Shown: piece after piece, positions 1-8,977 of the stretch
How positions within the stretch are numbered: position 1 is the stretch's first letter
How the letters are laid out: the number at the start of each line of letters is the position of its first letter
Source: a virus
Length of the DNA stretch: 33,849 nucleotides
Reading direction: 5' to 3' (one strand)
IMG/VR virus record: IMGVR_UViG_3300020055_000078
Span: 1 to 33,849 of that record
Notes under the pieces: generated by a model
Databases searched by the model: none
Told to the model about the DNA's origin: nothing
The model's input: only the letters and a program-made list of their open reading frames with translations
Made by a program: the position numbers and the translations under genes

Positions 1-2
1 AT

Positions 3-1325
3 GACGTTGCAGATAAGACTGCTTCTTTTACAATTACAGCATCAGGAAAAAATGTTGATGTATTAATTGTGGATGGAAGTATTACAACAACTGCAGGTAA
101 TCATCCAGAGTTTGCCGTTAATCCTGACGGTACAGGTGGTACAAGAGTTCAATATTTTAATTGGTTCTCATTAACAAATCAATTAGGATTAGGTTTCAAC
201 GGTACTTACGACTATAGCACAATAGGTTCGGCTTCAGATACAAATCACGGCTGTCACGTCGCAGGAACAGTGGCAGGGAATACTTTAGGTTGGGCAAGAG
301 ATGCAAATATTTACAGTTTAGAATTTGATTATTTTGGCTCCGTAAACTATGGACCTCTTTCTATGAGTACTATGTGGGATTACATTCGCGAATGGCATAA
401 TACAAAACCAATTAATCCAGACACAGGCCGACGTAATCCTACAATAAGTAATCACAGTTATGGGTCTACTTTTACAAAAGATTCCTTAGTCACAAATAAT
501 CCTAATTATGACGGTATAGGAGCAATAAGATACCGCGGTGTTATTCTTGATGAATATAATACTAATGGAAACGATGTAAGTGATGCACAATTAGAAGCAA
601 GAGGTGTTAATGTACCAGCTGACTCAAATTTTACAATTTCAGCTTACACTACAGATTATGTAGCAGATGTTCAAGATGCTATAAGTGACGGAATTATTAT
701 AGTGACCTCAGCTGGAAATCATTCTCAAAAAAATGTTTTATTTGGTGACCAAGATTATGATAACATATTGTATTTAAGAGCTGATAGTAATTATACTGCT
801 ATCGTTTATTCTAATAGGGGTGGCCAATCGGCTGGAAAAAATGTATCTCAAGCACTCGTAGTAGGGAACCTTTACGACGAAAGCGATGATAAAAAAGATC
901 CTGGATCTGTTTGTGGTAATATTGTAGATGTATTCGCAGCAGGATATGGTATTATGAGTTCTGTATTAACTGGATCTCGTGCAGACTTAAGAGATAGCAA
1001 TTTTTACTTATCTAAGTATGGCGGTTCAAGTATGGCAAGTCCACAGGTGGCAGGTGTATTGGCATTATTTGCTGAAAGTAATCCAAACTTAACAATGTCA
1101 GAAGCACACGACTTTATTACAAATACAGCAACTCCAAATATAATGTATGACACAGGAACTGATGATTGCACTGATTTTGAAAGTTTACAAGGGGCAGCAA
1201 ACAAAATTTTATATTGGAAAAACCAAAGACCTGAAACAGGTTTAAGTTTTCCAAAAATTAATGCAAAAGTAAGACCTAGCTCAGGAAGAACTTGGCCTAG
1301 ACCAAGAATGAGAGTTAAAGGTTAG
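3..1325 (+). CDS. Subtilisin-like serine protease (peptidase S8), 5' truncated
   Basis: This is a serine endopeptidase of the subtilase family. The frame is open to the left edge, so the N-terminus is outside the window. A GTG at 69 could be misread as a start, but it sits inside the strand VDVLIVDGSI that carries the catalytic Asp (codon 72-74). The other active-site residues are visible: His in NHGCHVAGTVAG (codon 246-248), the oxyanion Asn in TSAGN (717-719) and the nucleophile Ser in GGSSMASPQVAG (1029-1031). The usual HGTH is HGCH here, which leaves the catalytic His intact. Spacing between Asp and His, and between His and Asn, is larger than in subtilisin, so there are insertions. The last 20 or so residues are rich in Arg and Pro. 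It lies 44 bases upstream of a gp8-like baseplate gene. I infer either virion maturation or a tail-borne enzyme. No signal peptide can be judged because the N-terminus is missing. Confidence 0.9.
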   Translation, partial: DVADKTASFTITASGKNVDVLIVDGSITTTAGNHPEFAVNPDGTGGTRVQYFNWFSLTNQLGLGFNGTYDYSTIGSASDTNHGCHVAGTVAGNTLGWARDANIYSLEFDYFGSVNYGPLSMSTMWDYIREWHNTKPINPDTGRRNPTISNHSYGSTFTKDSLVTNNPNYDGIGAIRYRGVILDEYNTNGNDVSDAQLEARGVNVPADSNFTISAYTTDYVADVQDAISDGIIIVTSAGNHSQKNVLFGDQDYDNILYLRADSNYTAIVYSNRGGQSAGKNVSQALVVGNLYDESDDKKDPGSVCGNIVDVFAAGYGIMSSVLTGSRADLRDSNFYLSKYGGSSMASPQVAGVLALFAESNPNLTMSEAHDFITNTATPNIMYDTGTDDCTDFESLQGAANKILYWKNQRPETGLSFPKINAKVRPSSGRTWPRPRMRVKG

Positions 1326-1333
1326 AAACTGGT

Positions 1334-1341
1334 AATAAATA
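1334..1341 (+). promoter_or_regulatory. Candidate T4-like late promoter (AATAAATA)
   Basis: This octamer fits NATAAATA, the late promoter element described for marine T4-like phages (T4 itself uses TATAAATA). It lies in the short gap between the protease and the gp8-like gene, 28 bases before the ATG. The first base is A rather than T, so it is weaker evidence than the two perfect copies at 10237 and 27234. Confidence 0.5.
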
Positions 1342-1369
1342 AACAAAAATATAGAAGAGTTAACTCAAC

Positions 1370-3334
1370 ATGGCAGAAATCTTAACAAACAATTTTAAGA
1401 GTGATGTAAATAAAATTTTCATCGCCGACGCAAAAGCGAACGATGATTATTATATGTTTGTTTCTACAATCGGAACATTTAATCCGGTTGACTCTGCTTA
1501 TTCACAAAATGAGTTTTTAGAAAATACTCTGTTCGGAAAAAGAATTCATCCTGCTGATATTAACTTTATGATAAGATATTATCCTTGGCAGAGAGGAACA
1601 GTATATACTCAATTTGATGACACAGCTGATTTAACAGGAACAAACTTTTATGCGGTAGTTGGTCCTAACGATAATGATACTGGAGATTATCGAATTTATA
1701 AATGTTTAGATAACGATAACGGTGCAACTGCCGAATCTCCTCCTACATTTGACAATGCTAACTTAAATCAAATTTATGAAACGGCCGACGGTTATGTATG
1801 GAAATATATGTATCGTTTAACAACATTACAGTTTGAAGGATACAATGCATTAGGTTATATTCCTATTGACCCAGCAGCGGTTATTGAACCTGCTGAAGTT
1901 CGAGGTGGGGGTATTTCTGATATTCAAGTTGAGAACCAAAATGGGAACCAAGGTTATCAACAAAAATTTGGAGTGTTGGATTTTATCTTTGGTAGAACAG
2001 GTGGCGGTAATGTTCACGGAGAAGTTTCAGTTAGACTTGACCCTGTGAATAATGACTTATCTTCAATTGATAACTATTATGTTGGTCAATATCTTTACAT
2101 TACAAATCCAAGCTCAAGTGTTACGAATCTATTTAAAATAGATTATTATAAATTTAATGAAGCAAGTGGTTTGGCTGAAATAAGAGTAGGTCCTGAACTT
2201 GCGAATCCTTCAAGAGGAAACGTTGAAGGTGCAACACAAGCAAACCCAGTTGTCATTACATCAGTAGGTCATAATCTTGTATCAAGACAACCTATTCGTT
2301 TTAGAGATGTAGGTGGTATGACAGAATTGAATGATGACGACGGTGATGGAAATCCAGTTTATTATGTAGTACCAATCGACGATGATACATTCTCATTAAG
2401 AACAGACCCAAATTTAGCAAATAATTTAGACGGTTCTGGATTTGGTGCATTTACATCAGGCGGAACATATGAAGCTGATAAGGATTTAATCACTGCAGGA
2501 GTTAAAGTAAACGGACCTGCTAATATTATTCCTAGAGTTGATATTAAAGGAGATGGTATTGGGGCGGTCGCAATTCCTGTTCTTGAAGACGATGTAATTA
2601 ATTCAATCACAGTATTAAATAAAGGCTCAGGATACACAAACGTTATCGCAAATGTAATTGACCCTGCAGTCGACTTTAATCCTGATGACCCAACAACGAC
2701 AGATGTAAGATGTAAGATAAGACCTATTATTGAACCAAACGGTGGTCACGCATATAATTTAATTGATGAATTAAAATGTAAACATTTTGGAATGTATGGA
2801 TATATAACTGCAGAAGACAATACTCATATCGGTGATGTAAATACTTACGGTGCTTTAGGTATTGTAAGATCACCTCAATTTAGAAGTGTAGGATCCGGGT
2901 CATGGAGAAGTGGACAGTCAAATGCTGTTTCATCTCCTGATGTTTTTGATAATCGTATCGCAGTCACAACCGACGATTATGGAAGTTTAACAGCAAATAG
3001 TACTGTGACACAAATTGATGGAAGTAATGAGATTACATTTACCGCACAAGTACATGAAATTGACGCATCAGCAAACACAGTTTATTTAGCAGAATTTATG
3101 GGTCCAAACAGAAATAATATTCTTGTAGGTAATGGAGATACATCATTTAACCCTAATCTTGATATTGTATCAGATACAGGACAGAGAATCACAATAAATA
3201 ATCCAGTAGCAGACAATATTGTATATTCTGATTATATACAAAGAACAGGTGAAGTATATTTCATGGAAGACTTCTTCCCATTAGCAAGAACCGACTTATC
3301 AAGAGAAGAATTTAAGTTTGTATTGGAATTTTAA
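1370..3334 (+). CDS. 8: Baseplate wedge subunit, T4 gp8-like
   Basis: This is a baseplate wedge component. In T4, gp8 dimers bind gp7, gp10 and gp6 as the wedge assembles. The signature is in the N-terminal third: YRIYKCLDN near residue 108, then a Pro-rich stretch, then ETADGYVWKYMYRL at residues 137-150. This matches the T4 gp8 pattern of a 'VYRCLD' strand followed by 'DGYVWEYLFEI'. An aromatic block around residues 66-78 includes RYYPW. At 654 residues it is about twice the size of T4 gp8 (334). Extra material from about residue 180 to 450 includes a module with VGHNL, GMTELN and DDDTFSL (residues 290-345), which resembles a beta module common in phage fibre proteins. The ATG at 1370 is preceded by AGAAGAG. 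It is followed 15 bases later by the DUF4815-type gene, so the two are probably cotranscribed. Confidence 0.85.
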   Translation: MAEILTNNFKSDVNKIFIADAKANDDYYMFVSTIGTFNPVDSAYSQNEFLENTLFGKRIHPADINFMIRYYPWQRGTVYTQFDDTADLTGTNFYAVVGPNDNDTGDYRIYKCLDNDNGATAESPPTFDNANLNQIYETADGYVWKYMYRLTTLQFEGYNALGYIPIDPAAVIEPAEVRGGGISDIQVENQNGNQGYQQKFGVLDFIFGRTGGGNVHGEVSVRLDPVNNDLSSIDNYYVGQYLYITNPSSSVTNLFKIDYYKFNEASGLAEIRVGPELANPSRGNVEGATQANPVVITSVGHNLVSRQPIRFRDVGGMTELNDDDGDGNPVYYVVPIDDDTFSLRTDPNLANNLDGSGFGAFTSGGTYEADKDLITAGVKVNGPANIIPRVDIKGDGIGAVAIPVLEDDVINSITVLNKGSGYTNVIANVIDPAVDFNPDDPTTTDVRCKIRPIIEPNGGHAYNLIDELKCKHFGMYGYITAEDNTHIGDVNTYGALGIVRSPQFRSVGSGSWRSGQSNAVSSPDVFDNRIAVTTDDYGSLTANSTVTQIDGSNEITFTAQVHEIDASANTVYLAEFMGPNRNNILVGNGDTSFNPNLDIVSDTGQRITINNPVADNIVYSDYIQRTGEVYFMEDFFPLARTDLSREEFKFVLEF

Positions 3335-3349
3335 GGAACGTAAGCAAAG

Positions 3350-6300
3350 ATGCCTATTAATAAAAATTTAAACATTGCTCCATACTTCGATGATTACGAT
3401 GTAGAGAAACAGTTTTATCGAGTTATGTTCAAGCCCGGCTATGCCATTCAGGCAAGAGAGCTTACGCAATTACAAACAATGCTCCAAGGCCAGGTAGAAG
3501 CTTTCGGAGATAATATATTTAAAGAAGGTTCAGTTGTAAAAGGATGTAACTTTACAGAACTTGATGACCTTCAATTCGTTAAAGTTAACGATGGCCCGTC
3601 CGGATTTAATGCAACATCTTATATTAGTGGTCCTGCTGTAGAAACACTTCAGGGTCAAGAAGTTGAACTCGATTATGTTTATGAAATTGTTGGTCAATCA
3701 ACAGGATTGAGAGCAGAAATTGTTCAAGCATCAACAGGTTTCCAAACAAGACCACCAGATTTAAACACATTCTATATTAACTATTTAAATACAACATCAG
3801 CGGCAACTCAATTCCAAGCTGGTGAAAACCTTGTAATTAACAGACACAAATACTTAAGAGGTACAACTCAAGAAACTCTTAATTCTGAGCCAGTCATAAC
3901 TCAAGGACTTGCTGTAAGTGCAGGTATTAGTACTCCTCATGTAGGTAAGTCTTTTGGTATCGAAGCTGCTCCTGGTATTATATTCCAAAAAGGTCATTTT
4001 ATCTTTGTTGCCGAACAGAGACTTATTGTTGAGAAATACAGCAATTCGCCTAACGATAAATCTGTAGGTTATTTAGTATCTGAATCACTTATTAATGCTT
4101 TACAAGATTCAAGCCTATACGACAATGCAAACGGTTCTAAAAATGAAAACGCACCGGGTGCTGATAGATTAAAACTTGTACCTACGCTCACAGTTAAAGA
4201 TACATCAACTGCAGCTGCAGATTCTGACTTCTTTACATTAGTTCGTTATCAAAACGGTAATGCAATTACTGTTCGCGACGTTTCACAATATAACGTATTA
4301 GGTGATGAACTTGCTCGAAGAACATACGAAGAGTCAGGTAATTATATTTTAGAACAATTCCCATTAAGTACTGATGACCGTATTCCTGAAGGTCAATCTA
4401 ATACAGAGGTCCAAGTTATTGTAGGACCTGGTACTGCTTATGTCAAAGGTTATAGAATAGAAAATTCTGGAGATCGTGCATTTACAATTGACCAAATCGC
4501 AACGACTGAAGAAATTACAAACCAAAATGTTTCTATGGAATATGGTAATTATCTTGAAGTTGAAGATACGGCAGGTTGGAACGGAAAATTAGATATTGGT
4601 CTTGGTTCTGCAGCAAATCCTCAAACATCTTCAAACCAAGATATGGGTGATGTATATATTCAGAATTTAACAAAGAATAGAATTTATTTACACAGTGGTA
4701 ATTATAGTGGTGTATATAATTTATCAGACTTAGATAGATTCAGCGACGGTAATGGTTATGTTCAAGTAAAACAAACTGGTGCTGCTCCTTTATTAAGAGA
4801 AACAAATAAAAAGGCATTAGTTTTTGATACAGGTGTAAATGGATTATTTGGAACAAACAATACGCTGATTCCTGTAAGAGCTTATGTTCCTGCTACACAT
4901 TCCAACGGAACAATTACTTTAACGGCAAACCCAGGTGAAGATTTTAATTGTTCACAAGATGACATATTAGTTGTTGATAGTTCTTCAGTACAACATGATG
5001 CTACAACATCAACTGCATTAAATAATTCACAGCTGAATATTCAAATTTCTAATACAGCTGCCACGAATGTGTCAGTTTATTATAACAAGAGATTAATTGG
5101 TTCAACCGACGGTGTTGACCCATATAATAAAGTTGTAAGATCACCTTATATTAAATTTGCATATAATAATGCGCAATCCAAATACAGTTTAGGATTCCCT
5201 GATGTATTTGACATTATTAGTATTGTGGATTCTTCAGGCGAAGATTATTCAAACAGCTTTAGATTAAGAACAAATCAAAAAGATACTTATTACGATATTT
5301 CATATTTAGAATATATTGAAGGCAGACCTCAACCGTCAGGAACAATGACAGTTCAGTTAAAAGTGTTTCAAGTCAATACATCTACAGGTGAACACTTCTT
5401 CTCAATTAACAGCTATCCTAATTCATTAGAAGCTTGGGAGATTCCTTCTTATGTATCTGGGTCAGGAACAGTTTATAATTTAAGAGATTGTTTTGATTTC
5501 AGAGCACATGTGAATAAAGATGCTTCGGCTGATTATAATAATACAAGTGCAGGTTCTGCTCCTACAATTTCTACGCAAGTTGGAACATATGCTTTATCGT
5601 TTAGCAATGTAGGACAACCGTTAACTCCTGCTGCACAGCAATCTTTACAAACAGATTTAGAATATTACTTAACAAGAATTGATACTATTGCTTGTGATTC
5701 TTACGGAAACATCAGCCTAATCAAGGGTGAAGAAAACAGAAACGCGGTTCCACCAAGAATAGGAACAGACAAGTTAGCAATTGCTAACGTTGAGATTCCA
5801 TCATATCCTGCACTATCCAAGAAGCAAGCTGAAGTTCTCCGTAAAGGAGATTACGCAATCAGACCAAGAGCAACTGGTATTAAAGCTTATACAATGAAAG
5901 ATATGCACAATCTTGAGAAGAAGATTGATAACATGGCATATTATATTTCATTGAACCAATTAGAATCTGAAACTTCAAACTTGGTTATCAGAGATGAAAA
6001 CGGTTTAAACAGATTTAAGAATGGATTTATTGTTGACCCATTCAACGATTTAACTTTATCTGAAATTAGTCATCCACAATTTAACGCATCAGTTCCATTT
6101 AATCAAAAGATTTTAACTCCATCGTTAAAAACATTTGCTTTGGATTTGATTTACGATTCTTCAACAGGTTCTTCTGTGTTCCCAAGTACCGATAATGGTA
6201 AAGCGGCAACAATTGGAAGAAACTCGAGTGTTGATATTATCGAGCAGCCTTATGCTTCTAACTTTAGAAATTGTGTTTCTAATTTTTACAAGTATGTAGG

Positions 6301-8782
6301 TGATGGAATTATTTCTCCACCTTACGATGCTGCTTATGATACAACAGTTAACCCTGCATCTATTGATATTGACTTAACTGAACCTTTCCAAGAGTTCGTT
6401 GATAGTATTCAAGAGTTCATTCCGATGACTGATACTTCAACAACGACAATGTTTGAAAGAGACCCAGGTCGAAGAGGAAGAAGAGGAGCAGGTACACAGA
6501 CACAAACAATCACAACAAGAACAAGTGAAATTACAATTGACGGTAGCACAACAACCGAAAACTTTGTTGGTGAATTTGTATCTGACTTTAGATTCCAACC
6601 ATTTATGGCATCAAGGGATATTAAAATCTATATGTCAGGTTTAAGACCTAATCAAAGACATTACTTCTTCTTTGATGGTATTTCTGTTGATGCTCATGTA
6701 TTACCAGGTTCAATTACAGCGGATTCAATTGATGAAGTTGAAAGATTTGGCGAAAAGGGTGATGCAGTTGAAACCGATGCAAACGGTGTATTAAGAGCGG
6801 TCTTCCATTTACCTGCCGAAACATTCTATGTAGGTGATAGGGTATTAGAAATTGCTGACGTAAATCAATATTCAAGTATTGATAGTGGAGCAACATCAAA
6901 AGGATTCGTTACTTACCGTGCATACAACTTCAGTGTTGAAAAGACAAGTTTAACAACATCTACAAGGTCACCTAATTTTGATGTGAATACGACAACAACA
7001 ATTAGAAATGTTGCTCGACGTATTCGAGGTAGAGATCCTCTTGCACAAACATTCTTTATTAAGAAAGGTATGGGTCAAGGTTCAAACTCTGTTTACTTAT
7101 CAGAAGTTGATGTATACTTTAAACGTAAGCCTGATGGAACGATAGGTGGTGCAAACGCTAATGCTGCACTCAACGGTATCACACTTCAGATTCGTGAAGT
7201 ATTAAATGGATATCCTACAAACCAAATTCTACCATTCTCTGCGGTTCATAAATTACCAGCAGGAGTAAGTGTATCTGAAGATGCTTCAGTCGCAACAACA
7301 TTTGAATTTGAAGCACCTGTTAGATTGGACGTTGAAAAAGAATACGCAATTGTTCTTCAGCCTGATGCATCAGATCCAAATTATTTAGTATATACATCTA
7401 AGGTTGGTGGTACTGATTTAACACCAGGTGATACTCAAGGTGCTGCTATCGTTCAGGATTGGGGAGACGGTGTATTATTTACTTCAACTAATAACAGTGC
7501 ATGGTCGTCATATCAGGATGAAGACGTTAAGTTTACAATCAGAAGACACAACTTCAATTCTTCAACAGGTACTGTAAGATTAACAAACAACAAAAACGAA
7601 TTCTTGTCAGTTACGGATATCACAGGAAGGTTTACACCGGGTGAAAAGATTTATCAAGCAAAAGGTTCTTCAGGAACAGTTGGTGTCACAAACAATAGTA
7701 AGACATTAACAGGTACTGCATTATCAAGTGTATATGCTGAAGGCGACTTCATGATGATTGAAGGTGGTAATCCAGTTGTGAAAGGATTATATAAAGTAGT
7801 CACAATTGTTAATGCTGATACATTAACTCTTGATAGACCTTGGCCAATTACAACAGGTTCAGCAAATGCAACTCCTGTAGTTGTTGGTGATTTATGTCAT
7901 TACGATTTAAGAAATCCATTTGAAATGCATTTAGAAAATTCATCGGTTAGTTCTTCTAAAGTATTTACTGTAAGCGATCCTTTAGATGCAACCACTAAAA
8001 TTCTTGGAATAGATAGTGGTAATTCTGCTGATATAGCATCAATTGATAATATCAATTTAAGTTATGTTCAGCCTATGATTATGAAAGCTGCTGATGATGT
8101 TTCTAAGACAACATTATCAGGTACATTCGTTCCACCTGATGATGTAAATATAACATATGATATGCCAATGGCTTTCAATGATAATAATCACTTTAGTACA
8201 GACGGTGTTATTATTTACAGTATGTCTAACGATCCTTCAAGAACAAAAGTATTTAAAGTAAATGTTGGACTTGAGAATGGCAGCAACGTCACATCAACTC
8301 CATTTGTTGATATTGAAGCATCTAAATTAATTGCATATCAATATAAGATTACGAATAGTGCTGATACAACAGCAAAGTATATCAGTAAGACTATTGAGTT
8401 AGCTGAAGATCTTGATGCTGAAGATTTCAATTTAATTCTTTCTGCTTATCGTCCAAAAGGAACAGATATTAAAGTTTATATCAAAGCTCAGAACGGATAT
8501 GACAATGATGAGTTTGATAATTTAGCTTGGACTGAATTAGAATTATTTGAAGGAGTAGGTTCATTCTCAACGGCGACACAATTACAAGATTATAGAGAAT
8601 TTAAATATAGAATCAATGCTTCAAATAAGGTAAGTCAATTACCTTCTGAACCATTTACATATACATCACAAGCTGGTGTATTCCAAGGATTTAAGAGATT
8701 CCAAATTCGTATAGATATGTTATCTCCAAATATCCATAATGCACCAACACTTAAGGACTATCGTGGTATTGCACTTACGTAG
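3350..8782 (+). CDS. Large baseplate/tail structural protein, DUF4815 type
   Basis: This virion structural protein has 1,810 residues. The N-terminus carries the DUF4815 signature of marine T4-like phages: PYFDDYD (11-17), FYRVMFKPGYAIQARELTQL (22-41), then LQTML, FGDNIFKEGSVV and VKGCN. Later landmarks are an Arg-rich patch, RDPGRRGRRG, followed by a Thr-rich linker near residues 1037-1065; LRPNQRHYFFFDGISV near 1095-1110; and DPLAQTFFIKKG at 1229-1240. The C-terminal strand FKRFQIRIDMLSPN ends with LKDYRGIALT. These motifs recur in large tail proteins of this phage group. The location directly after the gp8-like gene, where T4 has gp9-gp11, suggests a wedge, fibre-connector or tail-pin role. 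That role is inferred. AAGGA at 3333-3337 is the likely ribosome site, and it overlaps the end of the upstream gene. Confidence 0.8.
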   Translation: MPINKNLNIAPYFDDYDVEKQFYRVMFKPGYAIQARELTQLQTMLQGQVEAFGDNIFKEGSVVKGCNFTELDDLQFVKVNDGPSGFNATSYISGPAVETLQGQEVELDYVYEIVGQSTGLRAEIVQASTGFQTRPPDLNTFYINYLNTTSAATQFQAGENLVINRHKYLRGTTQETLNSEPVITQGLAVSAGISTPHVGKSFGIEAAPGIIFQKGHFIFVAEQRLIVEKYSNSPNDKSVGYLVSESLINALQDSSLYDNANGSKNENAPGADRLKLVPTLTVKDTSTAAADSDFFTLVRYQNGNAITVRDVSQYNVLGDELARRTYEESGNYILEQFPLSTDDRIPEGQSNTEVQVIVGPGTAYVKGYRIENSGDRAFTIDQIATTEEITNQNVSMEYGNYLEVEDTAGWNGKLDIGLGSAANPQTSSNQDMGDVYIQNLTKNRIYLHSGNYSGVYNLSDLDRFSDGNGYVQVKQTGAAPLLRETNKKALVFDTGVNGLFGTNNTLIPVRAYVPATHSNGTITLTANPGEDFNCSQDDILVVDSSSVQHDATTSTALNNSQLNIQISNTAATNVSVYYNKRLIGSTDGVDPYNKVVRSPYIKFAYNNAQSKYSLGFPDVFDIISIVDSSGEDYSNSFRLRTNQKDTYYDISYLEYIEGRPQPSGTMTVQLKVFQVNTSTGEHFFSINSYPNSLEAWEIPSYVSGSGTVYNLRDCFDFRAHVNKDASADYNNTSAGSAPTISTQVGTYALSFSNVGQPLTPAAQQSLQTDLEYYLTRIDTIACDSYGNISLIKGEENRNAVPPRIGTDKLAIANVEIPSYPALSKKQAEVLRKGDYAIRPRATGIKAYTMKDMHNLEKKIDNMAYYISLNQLESETSNLVIRDENGLNRFKNGFIVDPFNDLTLSEISHPQFNASVPFNQKILTPSLKTFALDLIYDSSTGSSVFPSTDNGKAATIGRNSSVDIIEQPYASNFRNCVSNFYKYVGDGIISPPYDAAYDTTVNPASIDIDLTEPFQEFVDSIQEFIPMTDTSTTTMFERDPGRRGRRGAGTQTQTITTRTSEITIDGSTTTENFVGEFVSDFRFQPFMASRDIKIYMSGLRPNQRHYFFFDGISVDAHVLPGSITADSIDEVERFGEKGDAVETDANGVLRAVFHLPAETFYVGDRVLEIADVNQYSSIDSGATSKGFVTYRAYNFSVEKTSLTTSTRSPNFDVNTTTTIRNVARRIRGRDPLAQTFFIKKGMGQGSNSVYLSEVDVYFKRKPDGTIGGANANAALNGITLQIREVLNGYPTNQILPFSAVHKLPAGVSVSEDASVATTFEFEAPVRLDVEKEYAIVLQPDASDPNYLVYTSKVGGTDLTPGDTQGAAIVQDWGDGVLFTSTNNSAWSSYQDEDVKFTIRRHNFNSSTGTVRLTNNKNEFLSVTDITGRFTPGEKIYQAKGSSGTVGVTNNSKTLTGTALSSVYAEGDFMMIEGGNPVVKGLYKVVTIVNADTLTLDRPWPITTGSANATPVVVGDLCHYDLRNPFEMHLENSSVSSSKVFTVSDPLDATTKILGIDSGNSADIASIDNINLSYVQPMIMKAADDVSKTTLSGTFVPPDDVNITYDMPMAFNDNNHFSTDGVIIYSMSNDPSRTKVFKVNVGLENGSNVTSTPFVDIEASKLIAYQYKITNSADTTAKYISKTIELAEDLDAEDFNLILSAYRPKGTDIKVYIKAQNGYDNDEFDNLAWTELELFEGVGSFSTATQLQDYREFKYRINASNKVSQLPSEPFTYTSQAGVFQGFKRFQIRIDMLSPNIHNAPTLKDYRGIALT

Positions 8783-8790
8783 AAAATATT

Positions 8791-8976
8791 ATGACTGATA
8801 ATTTAAATAGAGATAAATCTGGAGCAGTACTTAATACAGACCTCGCAGCCTTAAATAAATATAAGGTAGAAAGGAATTTGTATCGCAAGGTCGAGAGAAT
8901 CCAAAATGACTTATGTGATATCAAAAGAAGCATAATTGATATTTACGAAAGAATAGAAAAACTGGAAGAAAGATAA
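8791..8976 (+). CDS. Small helical (coiled-coil) protein, function unknown
   Basis: This is a short 61-residue gene placed 8 bases after the DUF4815-type gene and 1 base before the next ATG, so it belongs to a tightly packed operon. The sequence is highly charged. From about residue 22 it has a heptad-like pattern (YKVERNLYRKVERIQNDL, then IKRSIIDIYERIEKLEER), which predicts a single long helix or coiled coil. The N-terminal MTDNLNRDKSGAVLNTDLAA resembles small proteins I recall beside baseplate genes of marine T4-like phages, but no function is known to me. The spacing and charge pattern argue that it is a real gene, not a chance frame. It could be an assembly factor or a trimerisation adaptor for the fibre encoded next. 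Confidence 0.75.
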   Translation: MTDNLNRDKSGAVLNTDLAALNKYKVERNLYRKVERIQNDLCDIKRSIIDIYERIEKLEER

Positions 8977-8977
8977 G

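Noticed and set aside
69-71. GTG as start codon of the protease
   Set aside because: The frame is open upstream to the window edge and the codon lies inside the catalytic Asp strand, so the real start is outside the window.
8854-8861. AATAAATA as a late promoter for the 414-residue fibre
   Set aside because: It lies inside the coding part of the small helical gene, 117 bases from the next start, farther than the other candidates, in AT-rich sequence.
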